This document shows, piece after piece, positions 21,331-32,245 of a stretch of DNA of 64,000 nt. Source of the DNA: Lepidostoma basale. Taxonomy: Eukaryota; Arthropoda; Insecta; Trichoptera; Lepidostomatidae. A program made the position numbers and the translations under genes. Each line of letters begins with the position of its first letter. The stretch's first letter is position 1. A model generated the notes under the pieces. It saw only the letters and a list, made by a program, of their open reading frames with translations, did not search any database and was not told the DNA's origin. The stretch is from contig JAHDVF020001465.1 of assembly GCA_022606425.2 (NCBI GenBank), forward strand, positions 558,001 to 622,000, read 5' to 3'.

Positions 21331-21399
21331 TAATTTGGAACACTATTATAATATCAATTATATAAAAATTATAAGTTAATAATTTCAAAAAAATATGTT

Positions 21400-22240
21400 A
21401 AATAGTCCATTGCTTTGGCCGAAACACTATGATACTTCAACATCATAACTGTTAAAATTTAAAAAACACTTTGTTTTTTTAATGTATACAAATACTTGTA
21501 GACAAATACTGGATTTTACCCATTGCGGGTTAATCATTTTTAAGGATTAATTGTATCTCAATAGAGACGAAGATGTAAATTGTATTTTTTTGGAAACAGA
21601 ATATGGTGGCCGAGGCGTTTACAGGACTTATGACCTGTCATTGGTTGGGTTAAGCGATCGCTTTATATTAACAACATTACAAAAACTGGTCCAAGTTAAA
21701 AGCATAAAAATTGGAGATTGGATCTCCAGGCGTTGTCTAGCAATGTTTGATAGTTGTAAAGCCTTTCACATTGCATTCATAAAGTTTTCTGCTTAATGCT
21801 TACATATATTCTTAATAGATGGCGCTAGTGTAGATTGACCTAAAAATTGTGAAGTATGTCTCAACATAGTAGCATATATACATTTTTCAAAAATTTGTCA
21901 GACGTGGTGGTCGTAAGAAGGGCGGAATGGGGAATGTTGTTAACATAAAGCGATCGCTTAACCCAACCAATGACAGGTCATAAGTCCTGTAAACGCCTCG
22001 GCCACCATATACTGTTTAAAATAAAACAATTTACATCTTCGTCTGTATTGAGATACAATTAATCCTTATTTATAACACTGTTATAATATCACAATTTATT
22101 CTAATTCACTGAGAATGTCGCGACAGCTGTTTCGCCAACCGATGTTGGCATCATCAGGTGTTACAAAAAATGGCTGACTGGTTGGCGAAACAGCTGTCGC
22201 GAAATTCTTAGTGATTAAAATTAAATTGTGATATTATATC
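21400..22240. repeat. P1 end, MITE Q palindrome, P1 fold-back
   Basis: Bases 21400-21470 are a P1 terminus. Bases 21471-22075 hold two Q copies head to head, making arms of about 200 bp. Bases 22076-22240 hold a P1 pair with the core at 22122-22157 and a partner lacking CTGATGA. Q appears to have inserted in P1, splitting off the terminus. Confidence 0.65.
22122..22157 (-). ncRNA. hammerhead-like core, P1 copy
   Basis: On the minus strand it has the same ordered parts as 8951-8986, including CTGATGA, the T, GCCAAC/GTTGGC, GAAAC, AGCT and GTC. Two copies this alike, 13 kb apart, suggest recent spread or constraint. Confidence 0.4.
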
Positions 22241-23072
22241 AGTAATAAATCATATATTCTTTATTTTGTAGTATTTTATTTTTTAAGCATTTCATTTTTT
22301 TAACTCAATTTTTTTTTACTAAAAAGGGTAAATATTCAAAGTTTTGATGAATGAAAATATAAACTCGTTTCATTAGTATTGAATAAAACACAATTCATTT
22401 TAGGTATATTTATGTCTGTATCAAAATGGTTTTTGGTGTTCCTATATCGTCAAAAGAATTATATATTCATAAAAAGAATTGTATATGTAAAAAAATACTA
22501 CAGTTTTATATTTTAGCATAAATATATTTCCTTCATCTTTACTTACCCGGTTCATACATTAATTTAAAATTATTTTTAGAATCGGCAGAATTTAGTGAAC
22601 AGACGTAAAAGTTGTGAAATATTTAATAAAGTATTAAAATCTTTTTAATTTTCTCGTAGATTTAATATATACAAGCCATTATCAAATAAAACTCCCCGAC
22701 CAACTATCCACTTACAATTTTCTTGATTTAATACCTATTAAAAGTCAGTGGTAGTCCGTAAAAGTTAAGTATTAAATTAATTTGAAGAATTAAAAAAAAA
22801 TCACTTTAAATTCCAAAATTCATCATCAGTCATAAGTTGATCAGGGTTGGACATATGCCTCCCTTTCCAACTTCCACAACTCTCTATCCCTCGCCACTCT
22901 TTGCCACTGACGGTGTGATTGTTAGTTAGTTAGTTAGTAAATTTATTAATGACGCCGGTAGCCATCTCCTGAAATGCCAGTCTCAAGTTTCTTACACTGT
23001 TAAATTTCCTACACTAGGAAGGGCTTCTGTATCCCAAAACATGTATGTGAAAAGTGTAATAAAATCTACAAT
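22241..23072. other. no gene; LINE-A tail scrap
   Basis: Only 22895-22940 is recognisable: a LINE-A 3' end (GGTGTGATTGTTAG) with (TTAG)n. At 23007-23045 lies a decayed P-type motif (AAGGGCTTCTG, then AAAACATGT). Confidence 0.4.
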
Positions 23073-23960
23073 ATGGAAAAACAAAGACATGGCCATTTAG
23101 AGTAAGTTGAGAATCTATAAAGCATGCGTAAGATTAATAATAACATATGACGTCGAAGCAAGGGCAGACACAGTAAAGACTAAACAAGTTTTGAGGACTT
23201 CCGAGATGAAGACACCGAGGACGATAGCAGGCAAGACACTTAGAGATCGCGTGAGGAACACCAGAATAAGAGAGATATGTGAGGTTGAGGATATTATAAG
23301 ATGGAGCAGACAGCGAAAAAGTGACTGGTACGGTCATATTAAAATAATGGACACCACCAGACTGCCCAGACCTAAAACTGAGAATACTCCTCATCAAGAC
23401 CTATGTATCGAGTATTTTGATGTACGGCTGCGAAACATGGCGCCTATCCGAAAGAGATAAACGGAGACTAGAGGCTTTTGAGATGTGGTCTTATAGGACT
23501 ATTAGGAATTTCCTGGAGAGACCACATCACGAATGAGGAAGTTCTTCAAGGAATCAAAGGAGGAAGGCACCTGCTCAGGACCTTGTCGGAAAGGCGTGCA
23601 AGATGGATCGGCCATGTACTACGTCAAAAAGGTCTCTTGAATGCCATAATGGAGGGTATGGCCGAGAGGACAAACTCTAGGGGACGCCCACGCCGAGAGT
23701 ACCTGGAGGATCTGTTGGTGGACGTGCGCTGCTCATCATATGCAGATTTCTAAAGAGCCGCACAAGACAGGGAAGAATGGAAGAGTAGAATAGAAGAAAT
23801 TGGTGCAAACCAATCCCAGGATTGAAACTTTCTAACTAACTAATCAGCCTCATGGGACTCGTTCTCGTGGAAGACCTCCTAAAAGATGGAAGGACAGCTG
23901 GGAATCTACCTCACAGAAGGAGCAACACTCTGGAGAACAGACCACATACATAGGTTAAAA
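23073..23960 (+). mobile_element. LINE-B copy interrupted by LINE-D
   Basis: LINE-B occupies 23073-23375 (KNKDMAI, IYKACVRLIITYDVEARADT, TIAGKTLRDRVRN, DIIRWSRQRKSDW, MDTTRLP) and 23842-23960 (QPHGTRSRGRPPKRWKDSWE). The two halves meet exactly as in 25432-25633, so LINE-D came later. Confidence 0.85.
23376..23832 (+). mobile_element. LINE-D inserted in LINE-B
   Basis: It reads YGCETWRLSERDKRRLEAFE with frame breaks, then ISWRDHITNEEVLQGIKGGR, RHLLRTLSERRARWIGHVLR and RREYLEDLLVDVRCSSYADF. It resembles 44838-45310. The end is AATCCCAGGATTGAAAC. Confidence 0.85.
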
Positions 23961-24360
23961 AATCTTTCTGCACGCCTCTGCCTATAGCGTCATTTTGGCA
24001 TTCTCAACCAAAATAATCAGTCTGTCGGGGGGCAATCAATTAATTTTTTTATTGCGATTTTAAGTTGCGGCAGTAATTTATTTGCCGAGCGCCGTCCACA
24101 TTAATTTCCGTCCTGAAACGAGACGTCAAAAGAGATCATTATAAAATAAGAGCGAGACAGAGGACCGATAAATTCTCGCGGCGGACCGCGACTCGAATAC
24201 TGCGACAACTTAAAATACGCGATTATGACATCTACTGAATTTCGCTTATTATTATTGTATGAAATAAAATAATTTCTGGAATGCACAAGAGGTGAAATTC
24301 GGTAATTAAAAAAATGTTTAAATTAATTTTAAAAAATATTTAAAAAAATATTTCTTCTTC
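23961..24360. other. unique-looking patch, no gene
   Basis: From about 24060 to 24230 the DNA is GC-richer and matches no repeat here. It could be older unique intron or intergenic sequence. Confidence 0.3.
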
Positions 24361-24680
24361 TTTAACAGCTGTTGTCGTCCACTGCTGGACATAGGCCTCC
24401 CCCATACTTCACCATATATGACATGTCATATGGGGGGTGGTTGGCATTACAACGCCACGCTTGCCAGACGGGTTGGCGAGGTGTCCTTCCACGTTAGCCT
24501 ATGCATCAATATTATCCACCGAGGTTAATTACTCGATCTCTTACATTTTGCATAGTTTCCAGGGGAGACCAAAGTCGAAGAGGTGTGGATAGGTACTTGG
24601 GATCAGATCAATCCTCCAGCGTAGCATGGTCATCACCACGGTGATGACTATGCATCGCTCGAAGAGTCAATAGGATCCCC
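24361..24680 (-). mobile_element. LINE-R3 fragment (RTE-like)
   Basis: The reverse of 17219-17447, extended upstream to about 24680 with GATCAATCCTCCAGCGTAGC. The 3' signature TCCACTGCTGGACATAGGCC sits at the left edge. Confidence 0.6.
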
Positions 24681-25431
24681 CTTACTATAAAATTAAAATT
24701 AAAAAATATTTAACAAACGAAATATGGAGACATATATTTTTTATTAAAAAGGCATAAACGGATGCCGTCAAAGAAAGAGTACGAGAATATTTTGAATACG
24801 AGAGAGCCAGAGAGGAATACTTGGATTCTCTGCGAAAGTAATTCGAAATGCACATGATGCGCATGTTCGAGAATGTTTCTATAATATTTAAAATTTTGTT
24901 CTGAATATTGTTGTATGACATTAAACAAATAAACAAACCATGAAACTTAATATAGAATTGAGTTCAATTTCGTGTATATTCCACGGGAGCAGCTAGTTTT
25001 TTTTATTATTATTTTGTGTTTGAGGACAGAAGGAACAGAACACTTTTTTTCCCTTCATACGGGTCTTGAGAGTACTTCAGAAATTAATAGGGAATTAGTC
25101 TAAACTTTTGCACGAAAGCTCGCCCGTGTCGTGACCTGGAAAGCTCCTTAACGTAATGCTAGTTGAAACGATAAAAAAATGACACGCAATTGCGAATTTA
25201 TACCCTTTGATAACGAATACCAGAATAAGTGATCGCGGACAGGACCGCAGAGAAAATTTAAGAAGGGATTAATAATAAATTATTAATAATAAAAAAAAAA
25301 CAAACACAATTCAATTCTTTCTTCATTCATTCTTTGCAAGTGTCCAAATAAAGCAATATTTTATGAATATTTCATTTTAATTGTATATTGATTACATTTC
25401 ACCATTACGCGTGGATTTTATTGGCTCAGGT
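24681..25431. other. no gene; short charged reading segment
   Basis: Bases 24764-24830 on the + strand read AVKERVREYFEYERAREEYL then DSLRK and a stop. The charged, helix-like pattern suggests an old coding relic, but it is too short to assign. Confidence 0.3.
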
Positions 25432-25633
25432 GACACTGAGGACGATAGCAGGTAAGACACTGAGAGATCGCGCGAGAGATATGTGAGGTTGAGGATATTA
25501 TAAGATGGAGCAGACAGCGAAAAAGGGTCTGGTACGGTCATGTTCAAAGAATGGACACCACCAGACTCCCCTGTATTGTATTGCATAATCAACCTCATGG
25601 GACTCGTCCTCGCGGAAGACCTCCTAAAAGACG

Positions 25634-25880
25634 ACTTTCGTGGCCGTGTGGTAAGTGCATTGACTGCCACCCCGAAGGTTCCGGGTTCGATTCCCGGCGA
25701 GGGCAGTGTGATTGTCACACTGTCTTTGGTCTGGTGTAGAATTCACGTGACAATAAAATGGCGATAGATTAGCTACCTATCACATGTCACGAGAATTACT
25801 ATGATAGCTGTAACACCCTTTACGTCGATTTGGCTCATTCTGTCGTGATGTAAAGAGCGATTCAACAAAATAATAATAAA
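25634..25880 (+). mobile_element. SINE-1, long subfamily
   Basis: It has a clean B box (GGTTCGATTCCC) and the palindrome-like GTGTGATTGTCACACTG. After the common body it carries the block TTTACGTCGATTTGGCTCAT and ends (AAT)n. Copies at 33128 (-) and 58360 (-) share this block; 1388 and 62991 have another 3' part. Confidence 0.85.
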
Positions 25881-26335
25881 ACTAACTAACTAACTAACTA
25901 ACCATCACGCCGTCTCCCCGAAGGGGTAGGCAGAAAGAATGGACTGCCACACGTTTCTTTCCTGACATATTTCTCTCGCTTCCTCAACATTCATACATCG
26001 TGTCATGCACGCGCGTCGATTTCTCTGACTCCTCACATGGCCGACATTCAGTATTTGATTTATTTGATCGTGCCACGTTTTCCTCGGTCTTCCTCTATTT
26101 CTGGTTCCATTTACATCATTAACATATAATTTTTTTACCACTCTTTCTTCATTCATTCTTTCCATATGTCCAAACCATCTTAATGAGCATGGAACTGGCA
26201 AAAGAAGGATGAAAGTAGAATAAATGCAGTAGAAATGAGATCTCTTAGACGAATGTGGGGATACTCTGTGTATGATAGTGTTGAATGAAAATATAAGAAG
26301 TGAATGCGGTGCGAATGATGGTGTCATGAACAAAA
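25881..26335 (-). mobile_element. LINE-A1 with inverted 5' part
   Basis: Bases 25881-26187 read on the minus strand from the tail to LRWFGHMERM. Bases 26188-26335 carry the adjacent upstream part (WNWQKKDESRINAVEMRSLR) on the + strand. This 5' inversion at the natural boundary is the footprint of twin priming during LINE insertion. A long minus-strand open frame across the join is an artefact. Confidence 0.85.
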
Positions 26336-26460
26336 TAATAATAATTATAATAATAATAATACTAAAAATATGGAAGGACAGCTGGGAATCAACCTCTAAG
26401 GAGGAGCAACACTCTGGAGAACAAACCACATAGGTCTACAATAAGGAAGAAAGAGAAGAA

Positions 26461-27340
26461 GATAAGTAAAGGAAAGGTTAAAATATGTAATTCAATGTAT
26501 GATCTTTTTTCGTAGTATTCTCCGGATAAAGGCATAGCGGTCTGTTAATTGGGATACCCGACGAAAGTCCCTGAACAGCTTTTGATTGACTTTTCCTTTG
26601 CTGGTTTTTACCCCCTTTCGTCAAACTTGTATGGCGTGATAGCTTCGCCTGGTTATCAAGCTAATTGAATACACGGTTACTCATTAGTATTATACGAGTA
26701 CATTTTCACATTACATAGTAGAATTCATTAGACCATAGCATTCCACCATACTGTATGCCAATACATTGTTGCTGGCGACATAGTATAATTTGAATCCGAA
26801 AAGCAAATCATCAACGTAAAACCTTCGATTTTGTCTTCTTCGTTCTCTTGGTTAGTAGTCAGTAAATTCGCTTCTTTAAACGCTCTACCTACAGGAAAAT
26901 TTCCGAGAAACGTGCAAAAAAGCAGGTTTTTTATTTATTAAATTTAATTAATATATTATTTTTATTTTTTTAAATTACAAAACGTCAAAGACTCGACCGC
27001 ACACGTCGCCTGCCCCTTGTAAAACTATCATATTTGTGAAGACTAGTACTCAAGTGTTGTTGTATCCCTAACAGTTTGAGCATTTTCGGTACATTACTTT
27101 TTCTCGAGCGCGTACGTGATACGGGATAGCGCAGAATGGTACAGTCAAAGGGAACGTATCACGTACGTTCAAATACGTAGGGTGGTTAATGAACCAAATA
27201 ATAGCAGTACAAACATTTAGATTTCATTTAAGAACCAAATTTCTTAACATTTCACTCTTAAATGAAAAATTTGGAGCCAAATTTCTTAAGAAGAACCCAT
27301 TTTAAAAATAAAAAATAAAAACACTTCACATTTAACCACG
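26461..27340. other. no gene; unique-looking DNA
   Basis: No repeat match. It contains a 12-bp inverted repeat, GTACGTGATACG at 27112-27123 and CGTATCACGTAC at 27155-27166. Confidence 0.4.
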
Positions 27341-27344
27341 GCAT

Positions 27345-27447
27345 GGTTATTATAATTGATGCCAACTAGTTTCCTTTGGACCCAAGATTCATCAGAGAAA
27401 TATAATAATTATTACAACTAGTTTCGCTTGGACCCAAACTTCATCAA
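27345..27447 (-). repeat. P5 repeat, two cores in tandem
   Basis: Minus-strand cores at 27364-27395 (CTGATGA, AT, stem CTTGG/CCAAAG, GAAAC, TA, GTT) and 27416-27447 (TTGATGA, A, GTTTGG/CCAAGC, GAAAC, TA, GTT). A partial + copy is near 27778 (CTGATAAAGCTTGCGTCCAA). Confidence 0.6.
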
Positions 27448-27465
27448 GGCAATATCTTATTACTC

Positions 27466-27770
27466 AGCCTATTCCCGTCCACTCCTGGACAAAGGCCTAC
27501 ACCATTCGCTTTCATATCATTTTGTCCTGTGCAGACTGCATCCAGGTTATTCCGACGTGTCTGTTCAGATCATCCTTCCACCGTAGTTGCGGTCGCCCTG
27601 CACTTCTCTTTGCCGTCCACGGGATCCAAGTCAGCGGTCTTCTTGTCCACTTTTCATTTGAGCTTCTGGCTACGTGACCTGCCCATTGTCATTTTAGAGT
27701 CCCCACGCGGTGGATGATGTCAGTGACCTTTGTTTTTTCTGTCACCGTATCATAAGCGTATTATATTACC
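27466..27770 (-). mobile_element. LINE-R (RTE-like) C-terminal fragment
   Basis: The minus strand reads KVTDIIHRVGTLK, GQVARS, VDKKTADLDPVDGKE in several frames, then RPQLRWKDDLNRHV and AQDK. It parallels 60140-60640. The left edge holds the RTE-type GGCCTTTGTCCAGGAGTGGA in complement. Confidence 0.7.
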
Positions 27771-28329
27771 CTGATAAAGCTTGCGTCCAAGCAAACCATA
27801 ATTTAACCTTAAATAATAAAACTATCGATATTTTAAGCCTATCATAATCTTACTACCATAGCAATATTGCATATCCAAAAAAAGAACAGAGGTTCTATTT
27901 AAAAAAAAGTATTATTTAAAATAAGAATCGAACGGGTTTGAAAATGTCGCGGTTCTAATTTCAAAGTGGCGATTGAAAAGGGCATTCTCACTCAAGTGGG
28001 AAGCGTATTAGTCCCAAGTCCAAACGCTGTTTCGCTAATTAAAATACGCTTCGAATGTTCCTGTAATCGATTGTTCACAGTACCAAGGGCCGTATTCTTT
28101 ATTAAATAATTTATTTGAAAAATGATATACCTATCTTAATTTTTTTTCTATTATGTTGAATGTATATAAACTGAATGTTATATTTGTCAATAGTGATTTT
28201 CTATTTTCTTTTTAGAATTCCTTATTAATTATTTATATGAAAGAAAATACTCTGTTTATTTTGATTTTATCAAAAACATTATAGAATTATATTTTCTCAT
28301 ATACTAAAGAAAAGTTTTAAGTATATAAT
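27771..28329. other. no gene; candidate unique patch
   Basis: Bases 27940-28100 match no repeat and hold CTCAAGTGG (an NK2-type site) and CTAATTAAAA near each other. Both are short enough to occur by chance. Confidence 0.25.
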
Positions 28330-28508
28330 AATGTTACTGTTAAAAATTTAAAACACTGTTATAATATCACAATTTCTTTTTATTCACTGAGAGCGTCACG
28401 ACAGCTGTTTCGCTAACCGATATTGGCATCATCAAGTGTTACAATAAATAGGCGAAACAGCTGTCGCGACGCTCTCAATGAATAAATAGAAATTGTGATA
28501 TTATAACA
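28330..28508. repeat. P1 fold-back
   Basis: The minus core at 28400-28435 has TTGATGA in place of CTGATGA, with GAAAC, AGCT and GTC. The + partner (28450-28475) keeps only GGCGAAACAGCTGTCGCG. Confidence 0.65.
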
Positions 28509-28615
28509 TGGTGCACTTAAAGTTGTCATCGCAAACAAAAACCTATCCAAAAAGCTAGAATGCAGTGCACAATGGTGTTCTTCTACCGACCCTTATGTAT
28601 GGAAGCGAAGCATAG
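28509..28615 (+). mobile_element. LINE-A1 internal scrap
   Basis: Reads GALKVVIANKNLSKKLE and PTLMYGSEA. It lies between P1 and LINE-B pieces. Confidence 0.7.
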
Positions 28616-28689
28616 ATAAAAAAATAACAGAGATGGACTAAAATGGATATTACTTTTAAAATACATATCTTCTTTTTCCTTGTTGTAGA

Positions 28690-28865
28690 CCTATATGGTC
28701 TGTTCCTCACGCGATCTCTCAGTGTCATGCATGCTGTCGTCCTCAGTGTCTTTATTTCGGAAGTCCTCAAAACTTGTTTGGTCCTTACTGTGTCTACCCT
28801 TGCTTCGACGTCATACGTTATTATTGGTCTTACGCATGCTTTATAGATTCTCGTCCTACTCTATG
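28690..28865 (-). mobile_element. LINE-B internal scrap
   Basis: The minus strand reads RIYKACVRPIITYDVEARVD, TRTKQVLRTSEIKTL and TACMTLRDRVR, then is cut. Confidence 0.75.
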
Positions 28866-28867
28866 CA

Positions 28868-29500
28868 AGCAAACTAACTAACTAACTAACCATCATGCCA
28901 TTTCCCCGGAGGGGTAGGCAGAGAGGATGAATCGCCACAATGGCCTGTCCTGGTATACCTCTCGGGCTTCCTCTACATACATACATCGTACCATGCACGC
29001 ACGTCGATTATTCCGACTTCGAATGTGGCCGCTTTTTAATAATTGATTAATTTGGTCATGCCATGTTTTTCTCGGTCGTCCTCGGCTACTTTTCCCACTC
29101 ACGCTGATTGCGTACAACTTTTTAACCATTCTACTCTCATTCATTCGTTCCATATGTCCAAACCATCTCAGGGATCCTTTTTTTAATTTTATTCATGATG
29201 CAGTCATCTGCCTTACATTTCTTTCTTATTTCATCGTTCGGTATTCTGTCATACAACGTTTTCCCACACATTCTTCTTAGTGATCTCATTTCTACGGCGT
29301 TTATCCTGCATTAATCCTTCTTTTGCCACTTCCAAGCTTCACTTCCATACATGAGGGTTGGCACTAGTACTCCATTGTGTACTGCCATCTTTGCTTCTGT
29401 GGATATATTTCTATACATACATTTTCTTCATCGAAAGAAGGGTTGGTACTGGGAATAAAATAAATGGCGCACTCAAAGTCATTACTATGCAAGCAAAATA
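28868..29500 (-). mobile_element. LINE-A3 with inverted 5' part
   Basis: The minus strand runs from an (AACT)n tail through SAYPSGEMA, RNNRRACM, RGRPRKTWHDQINQLLK, MERMNESRMVKKLY and MAVHNGVLVPT. At about 29420 the neighbouring upstream block (RRVGTGNKINGALKV) appears on the + strand, a second twin-priming-like inversion. Confidence 0.85.
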
Positions 29501-29881
29501 GATGTAATTTCATCAAATATAATACAATATACAAAGTATTAAATGGATGTGAAAAAATGAATTAAATAATAGATTTTCAACTGTTTCAGTCGATGAAAAT
29601 TTCAAATATTTAAATTGATTCCAAATTTGAAATTCCCGAATCCGGATGTGGACACGTTCGGCAAAGTCCGTCGCGTCTCGCCAGACCTGTTAATATTGGC
29701 TTTGATCTTACTGCGCAAGTAATAGTGCAAAACAAAAGATGACGATCGGAATTGTACGAATTCGGTATTTAAATTGATCGTTAACGGATGGTCTTTGAAA
29801 TACCTGCAATATAAATACTACAGGGGTACTATTAAGTAACTAATCAAACTTCACAACGTCTCCCCGAAGGCGTAGGCTAAC
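29501..29881. other. no gene; LINE-A tail scrap
   Basis: Unique-looking DNA at 29620-29810 contains one TCF-type CTTTGATC. Bases 29836-29880 are a LINE-A 3' end scrap (minus). Confidence 0.3.
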
Positions 29882-30220
29882 TTTACATTCAATTCAATTT
29901 ATTAAAAAAATTATAAACATTACAAATCCAAATCGTTTATAATCACAATATACAAAATAATATTCACAATAAAAAAAAAGAATTGCAAATAATATAATAA
30001 GAAAACAAATTAGAGCAAGTAAGAAAAAAAGAAAAACAGAAGACAAAAAAATATATATATTCGAGAACAGTTTGGTAAAGATAAACATTTTTGTACAATA
30101 AGAAGAGAAGCAAATAGCAATTTAATACATAGTAAGAGATAGATGCTTTCTGAGGGTAGCCTCACTATCGTGAAAAATGTCCACATCCGAGGAGATGCGT
30201 TTAAATATGATATACTTTAT
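29882..30220 (-). mobile_element. LINE-J2 3' end
   Basis: The minus strand reads RISSDVDIFHDSEATLRKHL and SLTMY, then a stop at about 30124 and an AT-rich 3' region. It parallels SSEIDVFHVSESTFRGQILL of LINE-J. The leftmost repeat CAATTCAATT may be its tail. Confidence 0.6.
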
Positions 30221-30238
30221 AACAGGCTTACTTAACCC

Positions 30239-30310
30239 GACGATCGCCGTAAGCACACATGTGCGCTCTACGTAGACGATCGCCATAAGCGCAGCTGTGC
30301 GCGCTTCGCA
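30239..30310 (+). repeat. imperfect direct repeat, two units
   Basis: GACGATCGCC(G/A)TAAGC occurs twice about 38 bases apart, each followed by a short CACATGTGCGC- or CAGCTGTGCGC-type palindromic stretch. Confidence 0.6.
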
Positions 30311-30493
30311 ATATTCGAAAGATGTATTTCTAAATTAATTCCGATTTTCTCACAACGACATCTATGAATATTTTAAAATATTAACAAACCAAAAAGGATC
30401 TATATTTTTCGATAGTTTGGGAGAAAATACATGGCGTACCGGCGCGCTGTTTCTACAAACATGTGGCGATGAATAAAATTATAATAAAATTTA

Positions 30494-30792
30494 GAAATGG
30501 TCACTAAGATGGTTCGGACATATGGAACGAATGGATGAGGGAAGAATGGTTAAAAAGAAAGTAGATACAAGTAGTGTGAATGGAAAAATAGTCGAGTAAG
30601 TCCAAGGAATATATGACATAACTTAATTAATCAATTGGTGAAAGGCTTCCTTGTTCGAAGTAGGAACAATCAACGAACGAATGTAAAAGATTCGCGAGAG
30701 TTATGCCAGGATAGAAAAGTGTGGCGGTTAATGCACTCTGCCTAACCCTTCAGGGAAATAGGGTATTGGTTATTTAGTTAGTTAGTTAGTTT
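30494..30792 (+). mobile_element. LINE-A3 3' copy, degraded
   Basis: It reads WFGHMERMDEGRMVKKK, SSVNGK, then broken frames to ELCQDRKVW. The tail is GGTTATTTAGTTAGTTAG. Confidence 0.8.
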
Positions 30793-31207
30793 GGTAATAA
30801 TATGCAACGGTTTTAAAGTTTATTTAATTACGACAAAAACCACAGTTTATGTGCTTTTACCTTTTTACAAAGGTCGCCTATTTCCATTACGCTTTCAAGG
30901 ATTCGATCCGACTGTAAAACTAATCTACAAAGGAGTTGACACTCTAGAACAGGGGTCTCCAAACTACGGCCTGCGGGCCAAATCCGGCAAATGTCATCAA
31001 TCCGGCCCGCGACAACAATTGACCAGTGTCATCAATCAGGCCCGTGACAGCTAATGTCTTATTGCTGTTGTGATAAGTTGGATTAAAAACACATAATGAT
31101 AGTAAATCGGTTTTATTTACTTGCTAGGTAAAAATTAATGACTAGTATAATACGCAAAAAATTAACTTAAATATAGTAACTAACAATAATTGAAATTAAT
31201 CCAACTA

Positions 31208-31632
31208 AGGTAACTAACTAACTAACTAACCATCACGCCGTCGTCAACATTCATACGTAGTGTCACGCACGCGCGTTGATTTCTCTGACTCATCACACGG
31301 CCGAAATTCAATATTTGATTTATTTGATCGTGCCACGTTATCCTCGGTCTTCCTCTTTTTCTGGTTCCATTTACATCGTTAAAAATAATTATTTACCATT
31401 CTTTATTCATTCATTCTTTCCATATGTCGCAACCATCTTAATGATCCTTTCATTATTTTGTTCATAACACCATCATTCGCACCGCATTCACTTCTTTTAT
31501 TTTCATTCGACACTCTATCATACACAGAGTATTTCACGTTCGTCTAAGAGATCTCATTTCTACTGCATTTATTCTACTTTCAACCTTCTTTTGCCAGTTC
31601 CATGGTTCACTTCCATACATAAGGGTCGTTTA
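31208..31632 (-). mobile_element. LINE-A1 inside the hAT element
   Basis: The (AACT)n tail at 31208-31226 is followed by a short deletion, then RRACVTLRM, INQILNFGRV, NEEMVNN, MKGSLRWLRHMERM, YDRVSNENKRSECGANDGVM and the YGSE region. Confidence 0.85.
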
Positions 31633-31639
31633 TCTGTTC

Positions 31640-32245
31640 CTTCTTCTTCTTCTTCTTCTTTCTATAGACCTTTGGTCTGTTCCTGAAATCAGGCTGGCCT
31701 CTCTTGGGAGGTTGACTCCCAACTATCTCTCCATCTCTTCGGCGGTCTTCCGGGGGGACGGCAGCCGGCAGGGATCTGATGCGCCACAGCGTATGGGATT
31801 CTGGTGGGGTCCATCCTCTGCACGTGCGCATTCCAGTATCTTCTGCGTTGTCTGCCCCATCTCACGACATCCTCCTTGCAGATCTCGCGGATGGTCGAGT
31901 TCCTCACCCTATCACGAATAGTCCTTCCTGCTATCATCCTCAGCGTCCTCATCTCTGCCACCCGTACTTTAGCCTTCGTTCTTGTGGTATCCGCTCTGGT
32001 CTCAATGCTATATGTCAGTATAGGCCTTACGCAGGTTTTATATATTCTGACCTTACTGTCAGTTCTCATATACTTGTTTTTCCATATTATATCCTTGAGA
32101 CAACCTGATACCGCCGAAGCCTTGTTGACTTGTCCTATTGTTTCACTGACAAGATCATTTTGACTGAGCAGATCCACTCCCAGATATCTAAACTTTGCAA
32201 CTTGTTCCAGCATTCTGTCATTTAAGGATCTCTGTTCCAACTATG
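31640..32245 (-). mobile_element. LINE-B, longest uninterrupted frame (183 codons)
   Basis: The minus strand from 32240 reads LNDRMLEQVAKFRYLGVDLL, QVNKASAVSGCLKDIIWKNK, VRIYKTCVRPILTYSIETRA, RTIRDRVRN, DVVRWGRQRRRYWNAHVQRM and RPPGRPPKRWRDSWE. This is the region just after the RT catalytic domain. The left edge is the (AAG)n tail (CTTCTTCTTCTT at about 31640). It lacks endonuclease and RT core. Confidence 0.85.

Larger units (their letters stand above)
25432..26460 (+). mobile_element. LINE-B split by a SINE-1 / LINE-A1 composite
   Basis: LINE-B occupies 25432-25633 (ending at RPPKR) and 26352-26460 (resuming at WKDSWESTSKEEQHSGEQT, then AGAAAGAGAAGAAG). About 720 bp lie between. The junctions share an AAAA-rich site. 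Confidence 0.8.

Noticed and set aside
25905..26429. Minus-strand frame of 174 codons
   Set aside because: It crosses the inversion point of a twin-primed LINE-A1. The first half is the antisense of the inverted part, so it is not a protein.
31712..32163. Several overlapping plus-strand frames
   Set aside because: They are shadows of the minus-strand LINE-B frame at 31689-32240.
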